Part shown: in pieces, positions 12,890 to 24,560 of the stretch | How the letters are laid out: every line of letters starts with the position of its first letter | Numbering within the stretch: the stretch's first letter is position 1 | NCBI GenBank assembly: GCA_028023455.1 | Contig: JAQFVV010006221.1 | Span: forward strand, 8,413,011-8,477,010 | Reading direction: 5' to 3' | DNA length: 64,000 nucleotides | Source of the DNA: Epiperipatus broadwayi | Taxonomy: Eukaryota; Onychophora; Udeonychophora; Euonychophora; Peripatidae | Notes under the pieces: generated by a model | Database searches by the model: none | The model's input: only the letters and a program-made list of their open reading frames with translations | What the model was told of the DNA's origin: nothing | Position numbers and translations under genes: made by a program

Positions 12890-13335
12890 CAAAACGTAAT
12901 GACAATATCAATAATAATCAACAGACTCGATCTGTTATAAAGATAATCTCTTTTTTACATTAAATATGGATACCCACTTTTATCTATGGTCCAATATGTT
13001 TATGTAGTCACTAAAGATTGCAACTTGACTATAGAGAGTGAGATTATTAATTAATTCAAAGAAGTTTAAATAAATCTCATTAAACAGGATAATATAATCT
13101 GTTTTGAAAGCAAACTAACAACAGTCAGTTATAACAATTCCACTAAAACTATATATTAACTAGATAATAAAACTAATAATTTTCAAAACTAGATAGCTTT
13201 ATATAAGTAAATACATGAAAGCAGATAACATTCAAACAATATCAGTGACAATCAACATTCTCAATATATTATCAAGGCAACCTCCTTTTTACAATAAAGT
13301 TGGTTACCCATTCTTATCTATAGTCCAATATATTA
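12890..13335. repeat. W-related repeat copies
   Basis: Two segments (about 12898-13030 and 13235-13335) are similar to each other and to the W foldback just upstream. Both include a stretch like ACATTAAATATGGATACCCA or its diverged form, followed by TCTATRGTCCAATAT. They look like monomeric pieces of the repeat that forms the W palindrome. Confidence 0.5.
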
Positions 13336-13859
13336 CTACCAATATTGTAAGGAATAAGTAAATGTTAAAATATTTAATGACTAAACAGGTTTGAATTTGA
13401 AATGTGAAAGAATTGATGAGAAACTAAGTACTTTCAATACCATATAGTATCATAATCATAACATATATTATCAAAAGTATTTACCTTCAAATAAATTCTT
13501 TTCTACTTCAAACCCAAACCTATTTAGTCATTAAATGTTTTAACACTTGCTTATTTGTTACATTATCATAGCTTTACAGGTTTTAATAATTTTTTGTTTA
13601 GAATTACTATATATGTATATATACTGTAACTGTCCAAAATGTACAACTCACACGAAAATCATCCAAAAATAACCTGCATGTGATTTCCACATTCTGATGG
13701 CACAGAACAACAGTTTCTTATTTTACAGCCTACTAAGATTAGTGAAACACATAAGACTCATCCTATTCTAATTAAATTATTGATTGCAAAATAATGACAA
13801 AAGGCTAAAAAAATTAATGATACTTTACAATTTACTTACATATATACTAGTAATATTAG

Positions 13860-14270
13860 CGATTAAGCCAATGCACATGCGCTTTAAAGATAAATTATAA
13901 ATGAATACTCAATTTTTCCAGACACGAGATATAGTATTTTAGAAAGAATGGAATGAATCCACCCATTCTTTCGACCCAAATGTTTATGTATGGGAAAATC
14001 TTAAGTGTGTGGAAATAAGAGTGTGATTGTTTAACACCTTCATGCTCTTATTTCCACACACTTAAGATTTGCCCATACATAAACATTTGGGTCAAAAGAA
14101 TGGGTGGATTCATTCCATTCTTTCTAAAATACTATATCTCGTGTCTGGAAAAAAATGAGTATTCATTTATAATTTATCTTTAAAGCGCATATGTATTGGC
14201 TTAATTGCTAATATTACTATTAATATTACTATTACATAAAAAACATAGCGCTATATAAAATAATATCTCA
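13860..14270. mobile_element. foldback element F2 with perfect 14-bp TSD
   Basis: A 411-bp element flanked by the exact duplication TTACATATATACTA (13846-13859 and 14271-14284). Nearly the whole element is one hairpin: arms of about 160 bp, almost identical, enclose a spacer of about 20 bp near 14022-14045. Its arm ends (GCACATGCGCTTTAAAGA then AATGAATACT) match element F1 at 6856-7199. Both carry CGCTATATAAAATAAT only at the right end, so they are one family with a defined 3' end. No protein coding capacity. Confidence 0.85.
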
Positions 14271-14284
14271 TTACATATATACTA

Positions 14285-16247
14285 AAAATCAATACTTACA
14301 ATACCATAACTAGCCTGTCAACTTACAAATGTATACAATTATTTATTTATGAACTCCATCATTAATTTTACATATTAGTTTTATACATTTTATGTACAGA
14401 TAATATGTATACTCGGATATAATATATTCTTATATGATTCTGAAAAAGATATCAAACCTGCTGCATAGATTCATCATCACAAGCAATTATTATTATAGTT
14501 TTAAAAATAATAAACCTACAGTCTGAGGATTCAGTGAATTTATAAATTATTTAAATAACCAGATTACCATAAATACTTTCAAGCTATAATGCAGGTAAGT
14601 AAGTAAATGCTATACAAGAAAATGTAAGAGACAACATTGGTTTTATGTTATTTATTGATAGATACATACATGTGAGCTAGGGAGCATGCTGTATGATAGG
14701 AATTAATGTCTATCGAATATTAAGCATAAGAGTGACCAGTAGTTTCACAAATGGTATCATCCATGATGTGTACAAAGACAAGGCAGATAATATATGGTAG
14801 GAATTTCCATCTACCACATACTATTGCACTAAATAAAATAATGAATAAAAAATTGTATATGAATAAACTTCATATGTAAATAAAACAATCCGAAATAAAG
14901 GTTACAGCAGTTCGTTTACATCAATATGCTCAATTATCTTTCCTCAACACTGGAAGATAGTTTGTTTAAAACTATAATATATTAAAAGCCAATTAAGAAG
15001 ATAATATTAATTTATTCTGTCTATGCAACCTCTTGAACTTCCTTCAGGGTTCAATAGATTACAGATTTAAATTATTGTTTATATTTTTGATGAAGTGGAA
15101 ATGACTGAAATCATGGCCAGAGATAGTGATAATAAACTTAATTGCTTATATAAAATTATCACCAACTAAATTGTGGATTGGTAAAGAGAACAAAACAACA
15201 ATCTTTTGCCATACCTGCTTGTAAATAGATTTAACAAATAATTACTGACTAAATATTTTCATTAGAGAGGAGAATAAATAATAGTAATGCTAGAGATTTA
15301 TAATATTCTTTTAAAGTTCATACTTATTCCTTTGAGCAGTAAAAGTTTGAGTTCATTCTTTAGGTATTAGTATACCTCAGTGGACTTTATTTGTCGAATG
15401 ATAGCTATCTATGATGGTGGTAAATTCTAATCATCATTCAAAATTCACAAAGTAATTCTGGCAGTAATTTATTCTTTACTTGAAGGCTGATTTCTCCCTG
15501 AATATTTAGACATTTGAAGTTTATGCGTATACAGCGTATAAGTACTGGTCCCAATGTTCAAGAGGTTTTGCCATTAGTTGACTTTCTTCTCTGGAGTCAG
15601 CGATGGACTACAACCTGCACTCTGCTGGCTGGTCAGAGTGAAGCAGATAGTGGCTTCTCTATACTTGCATGTCATTGGAACCACAATACATTAATAAGTA
15701 CAGATATGAGAAGCTGACTGAATCAGCAGAACCATCAGAAGAAGAATCAGAAGAAGAATAAACTGGCTTACGATCCCTATTTATATCTTTTTGACCAGCT
15801 TATCAACAAAAATAGGATTCATCTGTAGTCATTTGAATCCTTCGATCTATTGGTTGTAGATAGTGTCTGACCTCTGTTTTGATCGTCAGATAATTAATCT
15901 ATTTATAAGCATTTTAATTACCTTTTCTAAGAATTGCATTTCCACTTTGTTATTGTTAATAAAAAACACATCTTGTTTTAACATATTTTTAAAATAAATT
16001 TATCATTTATTATACCGTATACATTAATCTGTGCATATAAATTATATATATATAATTAAAATTGTTTAAAAACATTTATTTTTAAACTGCCTTCGAATTT
16101 TTTAAATTATGGACATAATTGTATATACTATCAATTTTTAATGGTTAATCAAAATACATTCATAAAAAACAATTCATTAGGTAACATTTAAAGAATAGTT
16201 ATTTTAATAGTTTAGTGAGAGTTATAAGATACTCACTTAAATGCTCA
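14285..16247. other. non-coding DNA, no recognised gene
   Basis: No convincing exon. A frame at 15514-15717 is open and moderately GC-rich, but its product (containing QEVLPLVDFLLWSQRW) matches nothing I recognise. It may be part of an old LINE or an unclassified repeat. Confidence 0.5.
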
Positions 16248-16261
16248 TAATATATTTATCA

Positions 16262-16597
16262 AACAGAGCAAAACTCTCCATACAGTATTGCCACCTGTGC
16301 TAAACAGAGTAATCAATGGATGCCAGAAGGCTTGTGCATAAAATCCCTATCTAATGCCTACTCATCCAATATCCCCAGACTAGTTTCTGGCTTGTGGCCT
16401 TCATCAGTGAGGAAACTAGTCTAGTCTGGGGATATTGGATGAGTAGGCATTAGATAGGGATTTTATGCACAAGCCTTCTAGCATCCATTGATTACTCTGT
16501 TTAGCACAGGTGGCAATACTGTATGGAGAGTTTTGCTCTGTTTATCAAAAATTAATGTGCTAGTATAGGAAATGTGATCATGTGATGCTTAATGGTT
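16262..16597. mobile_element. hammerhead-bearing foldback element X1, 14-bp TSD
   Basis: A 336-bp element flanked by a perfect 14-bp duplication TAATATATTTATCA (16248-16261 and 16598-16611). It is a long inverted repeat. The left arm runs from AACAGAGCAAAACTCTCCAT through the hammerhead and the right arm mirrors it back to GTTTTGCTCTGTTTATC. The right end adds a unique tail (GTGCTAGTATAGG...ATGGTTT) that also begins copy X3 (21873) in the opposite orientation. The ribozyme sits near the centre on the minus strand. Two further X copies also carry the motif. Confidence 0.88.
16373..16412 (-). ncRNA. minimal type-I hammerhead ribozyme (X1), core intact
   Basis: Self-cleaving RNA motif. On the minus strand, 5' to 3': CCTCA (stem I 5' side, 16412-16408), core CTGATGA (16407-16401), stem II GGC/GCC with loop CACAA, core GAAA, a very short stem III (AC/GT), cleavage triplet GTC, and TGGGG (stem I 3' side, 16377-16373). 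CCTCA pairs with TGGGG over five positions including one G-U. All conserved core positions are present. The two-base-pair stem III is typical of the minimal hammerheads known in PLEs and retrozymes, which often act as dimers. Activity is not shown by sequence. Confidence 0.82.
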
Positions 16598-16753
16598 TAA
16601 TATATTTATCAGTGACTGGCCACTCCCATGCACTTTTAGAAACTTCCCTTAGTTAGTCATTTACAACCTGCAGCATTTGTATGATGTGGTTATTTATATA
16701 TCAAATATGTTATTAGTCTGAAGCTGATATTTTATTTTACAGTATTCCTTATA

Positions 16754-17171
16754 ATATATAGGGTATATGAGCACAGACTTTCACACGACCCACGATTCTC
16801 CACTCTATCTAATAACACTGATACACTTAAACATATATATATATATATTGAAAAGATAAATAATCATCAATATACGTATTTCATGCTAAACCAGCAATCA
16901 TTAGTTGGTCCAGATTATCATCTCTACACATATATACTATAAGTGCTCAGATATATATTAAGATAGACAATCTTCATACTTTAATAGACAGGCTTCAATC
17001 CACTCCACACTCCAACTCTTCAACCGTCCATCCAATTGAAAATCTGATGATGGAATGCTCAAAGGCCACCCTGAGACCGAGATTCTTGTCACACCCATGT
17101 TGACCTAAGGTCAATCTAAACCCCACATGTACAGGACATAATGCATTAAATACATATGCAAGGATGGGCAG
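16754..17171. mobile_element. hammerhead-family element Y1, 10-bp TSD
   Basis: A 418-bp element with an exact 10-bp duplication ATTCCTTATA at 16744-16753 and 17172-17181. It starts with the GGGTATATGAGCACAGACTT end seen in all Y copies. It contains a hammerhead-derived segment on the minus strand and ends near CATATGCAAGGATGGGCAG. Unlike X1 this copy is not folded back. The same layout recurs at 47.27-47.69 kb. Confidence 0.8.
16868..16911 (-). ncRNA. hammerhead ribozyme relic (Y1), core mutated
   Basis: Aligned with the intact Y copy at 50401-50444, this copy keeps stem I sequence, stem II (TGCT/AGCA), GAAA and the ATACGTAT stem III, but reads CTAATGA where CTGATGA is required. That G-to-A change in an invariant position should abolish cleavage. 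Confidence 0.75.
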
Positions 17172-17181
17172 ATTCCTTATA

Positions 17182-18385
17182 CGAAATAATAAAAATCTAT
17201 AAAAAAATATTTTAAAAAATATAGGTTCTTGAACTCCCAAGATTGAAGCTAAAACTTATTAATCACATGTTTAAAAACAAACAAAACAAAACAACAACAA
17301 AAGTTTATTGCAAAAAAAAAGACCATCATAGTTATTTATTAAAAAATTAAACAATTAATTAATAAAAAGCCTAGAGGAGTGAAATAAGTAATAAAAAGCA
17401 TTGTTATGTGAAGATTTCAAAATGAATCAGAATGGCTGGTAGTAACAAGTAAAAGAAAAAGAAGTTACACTTATTAAAAAAAACCCTGTCAATTATATAA
17501 TGGGTGTTATTAAAAAAATCTATGGAGGGAGGGGGTAGGACATTTTGAAATGATAGCATCATTTGAATTTTCTCACATTAAAGAATTATCTGCGTCATCC
17601 TTCAAGTGACTTATGCATATACACTTTAATATTGCATATACAATTTATTAAAAAACAACTAAATCTTATAATCAAATTATAACCAGACATCAATTCTGGA
17701 GTGCCTAAGCATGCTCAGAATACCAGTGGGCTTCATATGCAGTGGATAGTGAAATGACTTCAGATATGAAGATCAATTGTAAATAATAAATAAACAGTAT
17801 TTGACAAAGAGAGTATCTCTTGGTGACTTGTAGGATAGGATGTTGGTTCATCGAAGGCTAGGTACTGTTTCTGATGCAAATAGTCTCATGATCTTTTCTG
17901 TCACTCCTTTTTTCTTCTTCAGTCTCCTAGGTTAGTTTGAAACCTAATCATCATCAGCCATTTATGCCATCAGTCACATCCCTAAAGTAATTGTGACAGG
18001 AAGATTGTGTTTGTGCAAGGTTATATTTCAATCTTTTAATTACATGAACAGCATTTCTGAGTTCATATCATTTTTCCATTTAGTGCCTAGGATTAATTTA
18101 GTAGGCAGGCAGTTCTTAGTTATAATGATTGATTGAAACAGTAAAATCTCTAATTAGTCTGTTTGGAAAAGTATTTAAACAGAAATTTCAACTAGCAAAG
18201 ATGGTATATTAAGGAAGCCTATTTAGGAATTTCCCTGATTGCCATAGAAGTTAAACACACTTAGAAAATGTGGTCAAAAAGTGGCTTATCTCAAACAGCC
18301 TAGTTAGGTTATTATGCTTAGCAGATAATATTAATAGTAGAAGTAAAGCAAAAGGCAATGATGGTACTAAAAATGTATATTATAA
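17182..18385. other. non-coding DNA, unclassified
   Basis: No supported coding exon. 17830-18000 is less AT-rich and could be an old repeat, without diagnostic motifs. Confidence 0.5.
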
Positions 18386-18389
18386 ATCT

Positions 18390-19480
18390 AACTTTTCCCC
18401 CATTAAATATAAATGCATGGAATGTATGACTTGACATAATCCAAACTCTTCAAGACCAAATGAAGGATTGCACTGGATGCTAAAGAATTGTCAAGGTTTA
18501 ATATCAATATAGTTAGACTTAGTAAAACTCATCTTCCAAAGGAAAAACATTTAATAAAACAGATGAATAGTTATATATATATTTTTTTGGAAGAACATAT
18601 TAGTCAGAGAAAAGAGAATGCATAATGTCAGATGGCAGTAAAGTAAAATTTAATATCTTCTATTTGAAAATTCCTAGTTATATCAATAAAAGGCTAATGA
18701 TGTTAAAACTTATCTTGCTCAATGATTGCTTATTATATTAGTGCATATTTTCTAATCTTAGATTCAGAGAATCCAGAAAAAGGAATCTTCTTTTCCTTCC
18801 TGGATGGCATTTTTATAGCAATATTATTAAAAGTTTAAACCTTTTGGATACTTTAATGCACATTTTTGTACAAATAGTGGACTTTGACCCAAAGTTGTTG
18901 GAAGTAAATGCATTGGTGCTCTAAACTCAAACCATCGGTTATTATTGAATTTTCATATTAACATGGATTAACTATCCCAAATAGTTTGTTTAGACAGAAT
19001 TACATTATAGTTAGAACTGAGAATCAATTGAAAAGTTCATAAAAGTGCTTGAAAGCCAGATTGTTTGTTAAACTGTAGATTAATAAGTTCCACTATTAAA
19101 ATAAAAGGTTCATTAAAAAGTAGATCTTATTCCAATCATATTCACTGAAAATTGATATTTGTTCTTTAGAATTATCTATGATTACTTACTGTGTTTTAAC
19201 ATTTATTAACACTAAAATTGCTAATTAAGACTTCCAGGATTATCATGTTAATGAAACATGAAATTTTCTTAAGGAATGCTAGGAATACAAGTAAATTTAT
19301 TCTTGGGCTCACTAAAAAAAAGAATTATGATTGTTTTTCTGATGATAATCTTATTATTAGGAATTTTATTAAAAAGAAACTGGCATTTTCTACATGGAAG
19401 AATGTGAAACTTTATAAAATAAATTTGAAGACAAAAGTTCAACAATTGACAAGAAGGCTATGATTATTTTTTCTATAATG
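18390..19480 (+). pseudogene. LINE family B endonuclease and linker region, degenerate
   Basis: Heavily interrupted frames resemble the APE-type endonuclease of RTE/CFDP2-like LINEs. A stretch around 18480-18560 reads like ELSRFNINIVRLSKTHLPKE, matching the family's pattern in which 'D-I-x-x-L-S-E-T' carries the metal-binding glutamate; here the residue after S is K. A YTFFW-like piece follows near 18570-18590, then an RLMMLKLIL segment. At 19320-19460 a DDNLIIRNFIKKKLAFSTW stretch matches the linker between endonuclease and RT. Many stops and frameshifts show it is dead. It may belong to the same lineage as the RT fragments at 28, 31.5 and 44-46 kb, but no overlap proves that. Confidence 0.6.
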
Positions 19481-19668
19481 ATATAAGGATAATAATTTTT
19501 AGTGATATATCCATTTTATCTAATTGTGAAATCAAAACAGCTCTATATTCCTTCTTGTATAAATAATAAGTTCCAATATTGATTATAAGCTACTTTGGAG
19601 TTTATTCAACTTCATAGTAAATAATGTATATAATTTTTTTAAAAGATAAAATAAAAAAAATAGAATTT

Positions 19669-19761
19669 TTTTTTTTTAATATGTCAAAGTGTTGATCGGG
19701 AAGCAAACATGGGCCAGCTGTTTGTAAGGCAGCTATGCTAACAGCTAGGCCACCAATGCTT
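19669..19761 (-). mobile_element. compact tRNA-derived SINE, family A
   Basis: Minus-strand tRNA-like body: GCATTGGTGGCC start, GCTGTTAGC A box, anticodon loop CTTACAA (apparent TAC), degenerate B box (GTTTGCTTCCC), then CACTTTGACATATT and a long A run. The flanking 'gaattttt' duplication is short and low-complexity, so it is weak TSD evidence. Confidence 0.72.
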
Positions 19762-20098
19762 GAATTTTTGTATTTCAAAAACTGTTTTTTTTTTAAATGA
19801 TCAAATGAATTTTATTAGGAAGCTCCTTTACTAAATGAAACCGTTAATTTTAGGCTTCTTTGTTTTAATTGATGGTAAAACATTTTTTGTTAGACTATAC
19901 CTATAAATTTGAAAAAAAAAAAATCCCTTTGTTCCTCATTTGATAGAATAAGCAAAATGTTAGGACATGAACCCTCCCCCAAATTATTTGTTTTTGAACT
20001 GCAAGTTTATGTATGTAATATTATATTAATTTTTCTTAATTTATTCACAACACTACAGCCATATTAAAGAAAACAGATATATATATATAGTGCACATA

Positions 20099-20666
20099 AA
20101 ACAGGCAAAACTCACTATACGTATGCAACACACAGCAAGCTAGAGTAATCAATGGATGCTAGAAGGCTTGTGCATAAAATCCCCATCTAGTGCCTACTCA
20201 TCCAACATCCCCAGACTAGTTTCTGGCTTGTGGCCTTCGTCAGTGAGGAGCTTTGGATCTGAGAGCACTGCATCTATATCTTAGGATCTAATGCAACCCT
20301 CCAGCAGCCAGCCACCTTTTATTTCCATTTAACTACAAAACTATGAGTCTTAAACTCAAAACACCTTAATGTCCTTAATCCAAGCCCATCAGCTTATACA
20401 GTCATATGGGTCTGAACCCAGTTCAGTACCCATACATTTTTGTGTCTTTGGTTCTTTAATAACCATAGCCACCACTATCCTATTAGGCAGGATTGGTTTA
20501 AAGCCAATAAACATCATATGACCACCACCTCTTATGCTTGTGTGTAACTGTTGTTAAAACAGGCAAAACTCACTATACGTATGCCACCCACAGCAAGCTA
20601 GAGTAATCAATGGATGAAGGCATCCGTTGATTACACAAGCATAAGAGGTGGTGGTCATGTGATGTT
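20099..20666. mobile_element. hammerhead-bearing composite element X2, 13-bp TSD
   Basis: A 568-bp insertion flanked by the perfect 13-bp duplication TATAGTGCACATA (20086-20098 and 20667-20679). Its internal plan is informative. A segment starting AACAGGCAAAACTCACTATA occurs at about 20100 and again in direct orientation at about 20556, giving a repeat unit of about 456 bp. The last part then turns back as an inverted copy (the ACCACCACCTCTTATGC segment mirrored by GCATAAGAGGTGGTGGT). One hammerhead lies inside the unit. More than one full unit length inside a single TSD pair is what reverse transcription of a circular or multimeric RNA would leave. Confidence 0.85.
20209..20248 (-). ncRNA. 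minimal type-I hammerhead ribozyme (X2), core intact
   Basis: Same layout as the 16373-16412 copy: stem I CCTCA/TGGGG, stem II GGC/GCC with a CACAA loop, GAAA, short AC/GT stem III and cleavage triplet GTC. The only core difference is CTGACGA for CTGATGA. Position 7 is variable in the CUGANGA consensus, so this copy should still be competent. Confidence 0.82.
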
Positions 20667-20925
20667 TATAGTGCACATACTATAAACTAATTAAAAATAA
20701 TTCTTTATTAAACTAATTAAAAATAATTCTTTAATTCACAGTTAACTGAATATGTGTACACATATACTGTGCAAATTATTGATAGATCTGTTTAACTTAT
20801 GATATTGCTTGATATTTATCTCCCGTCTGGTAAACAATTTCAGTTTTTATTAATGCTTGATTCAAAAATGTTTTTCGATTACAGTATTTTTAATTGTAGT
20901 ATGTTTAGAAATATTTAACTTTTTT

Positions 20926-21173
20926 GTTGTATTTATATAAGGGATTATTTCCATCATCTAAAATAAGTATTGAATGTCTTTTAAAAAAAAAAAACCTTAT
21001 TTAAATATTCCAAATACATTCAACTGCTAGAAGTAGCACACAAGTTATGTATATGGAATATTTAAATGAAGTTAAACTTTTCTAAAGACATTCAATATTT
21101 ATATTAGATGATGGAAATAGTCCAATATATAAATACAACCAAAATACCACATTACAAACCTTCAGGAAACCAC
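20926..21173. mobile_element. foldback element V1, 11-bp TSD
   Basis: A 248-bp hairpin element. It begins GTTGTATTTATATAAG and ends ACCTTCAGGAAACCAC. The flanks share TTAACTTTTTT (20915-20925 and 21174-21184), a low-complexity duplication. Arms such as GATTATTTCCATCATCTAA and its reverse complement enclose a short loop. The same two ends bound V2 at 28576-29084, which defines the family. I see no intact hammerhead in V. Confidence 0.75.
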
Positions 21174-21344
21174 TTAACTTTTTTTATTCAGCTTTAAAAA
21201 AAAAAAATTTAATATTTATTAAAGGTAAAAATGTTTTAAATGTAATTTAATATTATAAAAATTTCACTATGTGGAACTGCTAAAAAAAAATTGCAATAAA
21301 TAATATTAACTGAAACACAGGCTTAGTATATACCTGTGATTATA

Positions 21345-21692
21345 TATGTAATATATAGGGTATATGAGCACAGAATTTCACACAACCCACCACTCTCCAC
21401 TCTATCTCAAAACACTGATGGATGGTTGAAGAGTTTGAATGTGGAGTAGATTGAAGCCTGTCCATTAAAGTATGAGGATTGGCTATCTTAATATATATCT
21501 GAGCACTTATAGCATATATGTGTAGAGATAGTAATCTGGACCAACTGATGATTGCTGGTTTAGCATAAAATATGTATATTGGTGATTATTTATCTTTTTT
21601 GACATATATGTGTTCTAGTGTATCAGTGTTATGAGATAGAGTGGAGAGTGGTGGGTTGTGTGAAAGTCTGTGCTCATATACTCTATATAATA
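21345..21692. mobile_element. hammerhead-family foldback Y2
   Basis: The Y terminal sequence (GGGTATATGAGCACAG... on the left; CTGTGCTCATATACTC on the right) appears at both ends in inverted orientation, giving an incomplete foldback. The interior is mainly the right arm and includes a hammerhead on the plus strand. I could not define the TSD. Confidence 0.75.
21540..21583 (+). ncRNA. hammerhead ribozyme (Y2), one core substitution
   Basis: Stem I ACCAA/TTGGT is perfectly paired, CTGATGA is intact, stem II TGCT/AGCA has a GGTTT loop and stem III is TATG/TATA-like. The invariant GAAA reads AAAA, a G12-to-A change that should inactivate it. The same change occurs in two other copies (30878-30919, 49760-49803). 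Confidence 0.78.
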
Positions 21693-21872
21693 AATAATAT
21701 TATTGTCAAAATATCAATATATATATATATATTCTTCTATATTCTCATTTTCTAGTAATCCTTGTGTAATATTTTTAATTGCAGCAGTTTATTTTACTTA
21801 GCTCTAAAAAATTTAATATTTATGAGAGGAAAACACATTTATATGAAAGAATCTACATGAACTTACTGAATA

Positions 21873-22114
21873 AACCATTAAGCACATGATCACTATCTTA
21901 TACTAGCACATAATTGTTTATAAACAAAGCAAAAACCTCCATACAGTATTGCCACCCTGTGCCAGCTAGAGTAATCAATGAATGCCAGAAGGCTTGTGCA
22001 TATTGGATGAGTAGGCATTAGATAGGGATTTTATGCACAAGCCTTCTGGCATTCATTGATTACTTTGGTTGGCACAGGGTGGCAATACTGTATGGAGAGT
22101 TTTGCTTTGTTTAT
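21873..22114. mobile_element. foldback element X3, perfect 13-bp TSD
   Basis: A 242-bp element between exact duplications AACTTACTGAATA (21860-21872 and 22115-22127). It starts AACCATTAAGCACATGATCAC, the tail seen at the right end of X1, then folds: the GCAAAAACCTCCATACAGTATTGCCACCC arm is mirrored at 22070-22105. The hammerhead region has been lost from this copy. Confidence 0.85.
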
Positions 22115-22127
22115 AACTTACTGAATA

Positions 22128-23889
22128 CTGGCCTAGCACTAATGTTAAATGAATAACGATAATATCTCATTTTCAGTTCGGTAAATATTCCATTTCTTTT
22201 CTTTTTAATTAATCAAATCAAGTTTTCAATTAATGCATGGTAAATAAATATTTTTTTGTTTCAAATTATTTCAATGGTCTCTATCTTGTAAATTAAGAAG
22301 TGCTAACAATTCATCAAAGTGAGCTATTTCTTGGAATTTTTTTCAGTTTTAGACATCTTCATATTATTTCAGAGTATATGTGGTTAAGCATGCATGACCA
22401 GAGATTGAAATTGATGAAAGTATTATGATTTTTTCCGTTCATTACAATACGTAGTCCAATACGTAGTCTAAAACTATTTTCTTATGGTTATCTTCCATTG
22501 GTAACAGGGAAGTTGTAGGAGCTTTTTTCTCAACAGATTACCTGTTTTAATTTTGTTGATATGATATTATACTTATATTACAATAACATTTAGATATCTT
22601 TTAGGGAAGTTGTTCTATTATTCTAATTTTTAATTAGTTTTATGATGTTATTTAAAATAAGTAATTCTTAAGCGAATGTCTCTAGATTTGGATAAGTCTT
22701 TAGAATTTTTTACCTAAAAATATAATTATTTTCTTAAAATAAGTGTTAAATATTAATTAAAAATATAAAATAGGGCTACTGAAATAATACTTTTAATTCT
22801 TAAATAAAAAGTTAGTAATTAATTAAATATTGTACAATTGTGTCAGAATGAGACTAATGTATATTATACTACGAATATTAGTCTATAGGATACCCAATTT
22901 GGAAGTTCATCACTGAGCAAACATGTTGCAAATATGGTGAAGAGGGGTTTAAATGTATTTGACAGTACTTGAAATAATCAGTCATTTTGTTTGTATAAAA
23001 GAAAAAAAAAAAACATTTTATTTAGTTAAAAGAAAAACGTGTTAAATGAAGCATTAATATGAATTATCCAAAAACAACTTTAATTTAAATCAATCTTGAC
23101 ATTGAGAAAAACAGTTGAATCAAATTAATTAAAACAATATTATTATAATAAAAATAATGTTAATTTATCTTTTATGATAAATATAATTTTTTTCGTTACT
23201 ACTCCATTGATTTTTTTATTATAATCAACTAATTTTAAAAATTATTTTTTTTGAAACTATTGATAAAATCATTATACAGATAATAAACCTATTTTCTGTA
23301 CGTCGAATTAAAAACTTGTTTAATGTGAAACTAATGTGGAAAAATAAAAAAATTTCTTCCCTTATTTCATCACATAATAACATTTAATATGAAAGGGTTT
23401 TTTTAAAAAGAATATTTGGAAACAAAAACTGTTTTATGTTTTTATTATTTTGCAAAGTATCTGTATATACAGAGAATAGGTTGTAAAGGTATGCAGAGAG
23501 TAAAACAAAAAGGGATAAGGTTTGCTTCATGATTTTTTTTAAAAAAAAAGAGTGATTGTGAGTACTTGAAAATGAGAATAATGAACAGAATGGCTTTCAA
23601 TCGTCATGGGTTGAATGCATAAATCTTGTCTTTTATAAAATAAAATGTCTAATAATGTTAAAAACATTCAGTATTGGTTACAAAAGCTCTTTCATATACA
23701 TTCTGTGAAATATCAAATAATTTCTCTCTTAGCATTTTTAATACTGCTGTGAACTTGATTACAGATTTTTAAAAACATTTTATTTGAACAAATATTATAA
23801 AAAACCCAGATATATAATTTACATTTTAAAACCATCCAATCATAACATGATCACCATTCCATATGCTTACACATGCTGATAATAAGAGT
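22128..23889. other. AT-rich non-coding DNA
   Basis: No supported gene or bounded repeat; long A and T runs and short random frames only. Confidence 0.6.
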
Positions 23890-24560
23890 ATGCAATGCGA
23901 TGCACTGACTTCTTTTTCAGAGTCAGGAATCTCTCAACCATTATGCCGAGAGAAATCTGTTAACCACGTTACCTTCTCTTTCCATTCTCCACCCTAAGTT
24001 TCTTCCATATTCTTCTCTATTCTACTCCATCCCATTTCCACAATATAACCTTTGTCAACTCCATTGCCTTTATATCTAAATCTCCCTTATTTTTTTCCAT
24101 ACCCAGCATAAAAACCAAAAACCCATTTTCTGTATAATAATGTTGTTTATATTTCTTCTTCCACAACTTCATTATTTGTACCTTTCTGCTTGCAGGCATC
24201 TACATTCAATTAACAGATGCCTACTATTTTCTATGCCTTCCTTACACAACTTACAGACTAAACAACTCATATTTTTCCATTTATGTGTATATTCCCTTGT
24301 TGCTAAAGATCCTGTTCGAGCCTTAAATAGTAAACTACTTTCCTTGCTATTCTCATAAATTAATTCACATCCAATATTACTTCTATATATGTTTAATCTC
24401 TATTTACTCTCCATACTAGTTCTCCACCTCCCTATTCTTTATTAATGCATTTATTCTTCTATCCAATTCCTTGCCATTATAACACTCAATTATTCTCCTA
24501 ACACAACCATACCACTTTTAGTATCAGTATACTGACATAAATTCTTTAGCCAAATCTTCT
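23890..24560 (-). pseudogene. LINE family A, C-terminal and 3' end fragment
   Basis: Minus-strand copy of the terminal part of the element at 9.2-11.5 kb. 24017-24199 encodes KLWKKKYKQHYYTENGFLVF, parallel to KLWKNKYEESDYTESGLLVF at 11208 on the plus strand. The 3' untranslated end (AGATTCCTGACTCTG then GTGCATCGCATTGCAT) matches that of the first copy. The RT palm is absent, as expected for a 5'-truncated insertion. Confidence 0.85.

Noticed and set aside
15514-15717. 67-codon frame as an exon
   Set aside because: Moderately GC-rich but matches no family I know and lacks clear splice sites; kept only as an unclassified region.
17041-17060. CTGATGATGG in the 3' part of Y elements as a second hammerhead
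   Set aside because: No GAAA strand or stem II follows at a suitable distance, and other Y copies vary it (CTGAAGATGG).
17940-17975. CTGATGATGATTAGG on the minus strand as a hammerhead
   Set aside because: The following sequence lacks GAAA and stem III; isolated CTGATGA occurs by chance in 64 kb.
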